From positions 3,003,961-3,040,194 of the forward strand of contig CP070840.1 of NCBI GenBank assembly GCA_020342025.1: DNA of 36,234 nucleotides. Reading direction: 5' to 3'. Source of the stretch: Deltaproteobacteria bacterium. Lineage in GTDB: Bacteria; Desulfobacterota; DSM-4660; Desulfatiglandales; HGW-15. Position numbers and translations under genes: made by a program. Positions 33,215 through 36,234 of the stretch are shown here, in pieces (the first letter of the stretch is position 1; each line of letters begins with the position of its first letter). Under the pieces are notes generated by a model. The model was not told the DNA's origin, made no database searches, and saw only the letters and a program-made list of their open reading frames with translations.

Positions 33215-34402
33215 ATGGCACAGCACTTTAAGGTGATCGATCAGATCGATCTCAAAGACAAGCGGGTTTTTGTCCGGGTGGACTTCAACGTGCCCCTTGA
33301 TGGAGGGAGGGTGGCTGATACGACCAGGATTGAGGCGGCGCTGCCCACGATCCATTACGCACTGGACCAGAAGGCGAAGCTCATTTTGGCCTCACACCTT
33401 GGCCGGCCCAAGGGAGAACGCAAGCCGGAATTGAGCCTCGAACCAGTGCGTGTGGCCCTGGCTGATTTCGTGGACGTGCCGGTGACGTTGGCGCCAGACT
33501 GCATTGGGCCCCAGGTGGAGGCCATGGTTGACAAAATGGAGCCGGGAGAAATCCTCCTTCTGGAAAACCTGCGCTTTCATGGGGAGGAGACCAACAATGA
33601 CGAAGGCTTTGCGCGGTCGCTGGCTGGCCTGGCGGATGTCTATGTGAACGATGCCTTTGGGACCGCCCATCGGGCGCACGCCTCAACGGTCGGTATGGCA
33701 CACCATGTCAAGGAGCGTGCTGCGGGCTTTTTGCTGAAGCGAGAGGTGGATTACTTGGGAAAGGTCTTGGCCGACCCGGAGCGCCCACTCATCGCCATTC
33801 TTGGCGGTGCCAAGGTATCCGACAAGATCCAGGTGATTCAGAGCCTGTTGAATCGCGTCGATGCCCTGCTTATTGGTGGTGCCATGGCTTACACCTTCAT
33901 GCGCGCCCGGGGCCAGGAGACAGGCAAATCCATGGTGGAAAAGGAACAGCTTTCCCTGGCGACCAAATTGCTTCAATTTGCATCAGAGCGGAAAGTCTCG
34001 CTCCTCCTCCCCTCGGACCATGTGGTCGCTGATAAGGCCGAGGCAGGGAGCCCTGCCGAGACGGTGAAAGGGGATATACCGCCGGATAAGATGGGTCTTG
34101 ACATCGGTCCTGAGACGATTGAGGCCTTTGAGAAAGAGATCGCCAAGGCCCGAACGATCTTTTGGAACGGCCCAGTGGGGGTCTTTGAAGTAAAACCGTT
34201 TGATGCCGGCACAATGGCGATTGCGGGCGCCTTGGCCCAGAGTTCGGCCCTCACCATTGTGGGGGGTGGTGATTCTGTGGCGGCCGTGAAGCGGGCTGGG
34301 CTGGCAGCGCGCATTTCTCATGTCTCAACCGGTGGTGGTGCCTCCCTGGAATTCTTGGAAGGGAAAACCCTCCCAGGGCTTGCTGCCCTTGAAGGTGGAT
34401 GA
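33215..34402 (+). CDS. pgk: Phosphoglycerate kinase
   Basis: A 395-residue glycolytic kinase converting 1,3-bisphosphoglycerate and ADP to 3-phosphoglycerate and ATP. Signatures: [75 protein letters not shown] and the nucleotide loop [12 protein letters not shown] at 33215 is chosen because AGGAG is nine bases upstream; a GTG two codons earlier would be only three bases from it. It is followed by pyk after 74 bases and then eno, an energy-metabolism cluster read in one direction. Confidence 0.96.
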   Translation: MAQHFKVIDQIDLKDKRVFVRVDFNVPLDGGRVADTTRIEAALPTIHYALDQKAKLILASHLGRPKGERKPELSLEPVRVALADFVDVPVTLAPDCIGPQVEAMVDKMEPGEILLLENLRFHGEETNNDEGFARSLAGLADVYVNDAFGTAHRAHASTVGMAHHVKERAAGFLLKREVDYLGKVLADPERPLIAILGGAKVSDKIQVIQSLLNRVDALLIGGAMAYTFMRARGQETGKSMVEKEQLSLATKLLQFASERKVSLLLPSDHVVADKAEAGSPAETVKGDIPPDKMGLDIGPETIEAFEKEIAKARTIFWNGPVGVFEVKPFDAGTMAIAGALAQSSALTIVGGGDSVAAVKRAGLAARISHVSTGGGASLEFLEGKTLPGLAALEGG

Positions 34403-34476
34403 GGCACTTTACTCAGCATGGACCCTTCGGCCCTGCCTGAAGTCACGGAATACCATTATGCCGGCGAGGTAAATAG

Positions 34477-35928
34477 ATGGTCCTAGCAGTTAACAAGACC
34501 AAGATTGTGTGCACGATCGGACCGGCTTCCGAATCGCAAGACGTCATGGAGGCGATGCTCCGGGCGGGCATGAATGTGGCACGGCTCAATTTCTCCCACG
34601 GGGATTTAGAGAGCCACAGGATGATGATTGAAAAACTAAGGACCGTGGCCCAAGCCGTGGGTCGCCGCTTGGCCATTATGGCGGACTTGCCAGGCCCCAA
34701 GATCCGCATCGGCCCATTGGGTCAGGAGCCGATCGAGTTGAGACAGAATGAGCCTTTCACCCTGACCACGGAGGAGATCATCGGAGACCAAACGTGTGCG
34801 TCGGTGACATTCAGCCGCCTGCCACAGGCCGTGAAGCCCGGCGACACCCTTTATCTCAACGATGGCCTCATTCAGCTTGAAGTGGAAAATATCGCTGGAA
34901 ATGACGTGAACTGTAAGGTGATGGTGGGTGGAAAGTTGCGCTCAAAGAAGGGACTTAACCTGCCGGGGATTGATCTGGGGATCTCCGCGTTCACGGATCG
35001 AGATCACGAATGCCTGAAATTCGCAATGGCGCATGGGGTGGATGCGATCAGCCAGTCCTTTGTGGAGACCCCCGCAGATATCGCCGCTGTTCGTGATGCA
35101 GCCGCCGCCTTGGGCCATCATCCGTTCATTATTGCCAAGATTGAACGCTCGAGGGCTCTGGATCATATTGAAGGCATCCTCAAGGCCGCCGATGGTATCA
35201 TGATTGCCCGAGGGGACCTGGGGGTAGAGATCCCCATTGAGCGCATCGCCGTCGTTCAAAAGCACCTAATGCACAAGGCAAACCTGCTGGGCAAGCCGGT
35301 AATCACAGCAACCCAGATGCTGGAGTCCATGACGAACAATCCTCGCCCCACGCGCGCGGAGTCCACGGACGTGGCCAACGCGATCCTAGATGGCACCGAC
35401 TGTGTCATGCTTTCTGGAGAGTCGGCCGTGGGGAAATATCCGGTGGAGGCTGTAAAGATGTTGGCCAAGATTGCGGCTGTCATCGAGCCCCACCGTCCCA
35501 GCCAGGATGTGCGTAAGAGCCTGAGGGAATTTGCCCAAGAGGGCGAAGTAAGCCTGAAAGATCTCATTGCCATCAGTGTTGAGGCCGCCCTGGAACGGGT
35601 CTCGCCGGCAGCAGTGATTGTTCCCACGCGCAGTGGGGTGTCGGCAAGAAGCATTGCACGCTTTCGGATCCCTGTCTGGATCACCGCAGTGAGTTCTCTG
35701 GAAAGCACATGCCAGGGGCTTCAGTTTTCCTATGGCGTATTTCCGGTGCATGAGCCCGACCATCCCGAGGATTGGAATACGTTTGCACGGGACTGGCTGC
35801 GATCTCACGGCCTGGAGGGAGAACTGGCAATTTTGACCGAGGGCCCTTCCTCGAAGCACCCGGAGGCAAATAATAGGATGGAAATCATTGATCTGCGCAG
35901 GGGGGGAGGGGAAGTGAAGGGAGGGTGA
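34477..35928 (+). CDS. pyk: Pyruvate kinase
   Basis: A 483-residue enzyme that converts phosphoenolpyruvate and ADP to pyruvate and ATP. Motifs: NKTKIVCTIGPAS at the N terminus, NVARLNFSHGD, the B domain from about residue 70 to 165, the active-site strand IIAKIERSRAL with the catalytic lysine, ADGIMIARGDLGVEIP and ITATQMLESM. The C-terminal regulatory domain is present and ends normally; there is no extra PEP-utiliser domain as in some Gram-positive enzymes. GAGG lies nine bases before the ATG. It is between pgk and eno, 47 bases before the latter. Confidence 0.96.
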   Translation: MVLAVNKTKIVCTIGPASESQDVMEAMLRAGMNVARLNFSHGDLESHRMMIEKLRTVAQAVGRRLAIMADLPGPKIRIGPLGQEPIELRQNEPFTLTTEEIIGDQTCASVTFSRLPQAVKPGDTLYLNDGLIQLEVENIAGNDVNCKVMVGGKLRSKKGLNLPGIDLGISAFTDRDHECLKFAMAHGVDAISQSFVETPADIAAVRDAAAALGHHPFIIAKIERSRALDHIEGILKAADGIMIARGDLGVEIPIERIAVVQKHLMHKANLLGKPVITATQMLESMTNNPRPTRAESTDVANAILDGTDCVMLSGESAVGKYPVEAVKMLAKIAAVIEPHRPSQDVRKSLREFAQEGEVSLKDLIAISVEAALERVSPAAVIVPTRSGVSARSIARFRIPVWITAVSSLESTCQGLQFSYGVFPVHEPDHPEDWNTFARDWLRSHGLEGELAILTEGPSSKHPEANNRMEIIDLRRGGGEVKGG

Positions 35929-35960
35929 TTCCATATGGGAAATGCGAAACTATTCTTTGA

Positions 35961-36234
<274 letters not shown>

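Overview
The window looks like chromosome from an anaerobic, respiratory Desulfobacterota-type (deltaproteobacterial) bacterium. This is inferred from gene content: multiheme c-type cytochromes with CXXCH motifs, an FmdE/molybdopterin-binding pair, CooT-type nickel protein genes, a MetE-like gene beside a DUF364 gene, intergenic palindromic repeats, and a rhodanese-like gene with an in-frame UGA that reads best as selenocysteine. No rRNA, tRNA, CRISPR array or complete insertion sequence was seen.

Layout. 1-2.8 kb: a large imperfect inverted duplication. The gene set DUF3842 - cooT-like - MBL-fold hydrolase occurs twice, back to back and diverging from a 23-bp perfect inverted repeat near 1.2 kb; the left copy is cut by the window edge. 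2.8-7.1 kb (minus strand): dusB - ispH/ubiA fusion - glycosyltransferase, joined by 4-bp overlaps, with an Smr protein and an unidentified small gene upstream. 7.3-9.7 kb (minus): LemA and TPM-domain protein genes, separated by a nucleotidyltransferase gene and a CGAAAT-rich palindromic repeat. 9.8-13.0 kb (minus): DUF255/YyaL-type protein, MOSC protein, HTH regulator with a cysteine-rich tail. 13.2-15.3 kb (minus): an octaheme HAO-like cytochrome and its NapC/NirT-type tetraheme partner. 15.5-17.3 kb (plus): FmdE-like and molybdopterin-binding proteins behind a perfect 20-bp palindrome. 17.5-20.05 kb (minus): an 11- or 12-heme membrane-anchored cytochrome. 20.3-25.5 kb (minus): seleno-rhodanese candidate, APC-type permease, GAF-nucleotidyl cyclase, MetE-like protein, DUF364 protein. 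25.9-29.2 kb (plus): isochorismatase-fold hydrolase, acetyl-CoA synthetase and a left-handed beta-helix protein behind a candidate sigma-54 promoter. 29.6-36.2 kb (plus): carB, pgk, pyk and the start of eno.

Working together. The HAO-like octaheme protein and NapC/NirT protein form a plausible quinol-to-periplasm route for reduction of a nitrogen oxide, and the large membrane-anchored cytochrome extends the periplasmic electron-transfer capacity. The FmdE/MPT pair points to molybdenum or tungsten cofactor handling. Acetyl-CoA synthetase feeds acetate into central metabolism, and pgk-pyk-eno supply lower glycolysis/gluconeogenesis.

The strongest special signals are (1) the UGA-containing rhodanese with a SECIS-like hairpin in the right place, (2) the diverged 1.1-kb inverted duplication with silent substitutions, meaning two copies under selection and not an assembly echo, and (3) the IspH-UbiA fusion with both sets of catalytic motifs kept.
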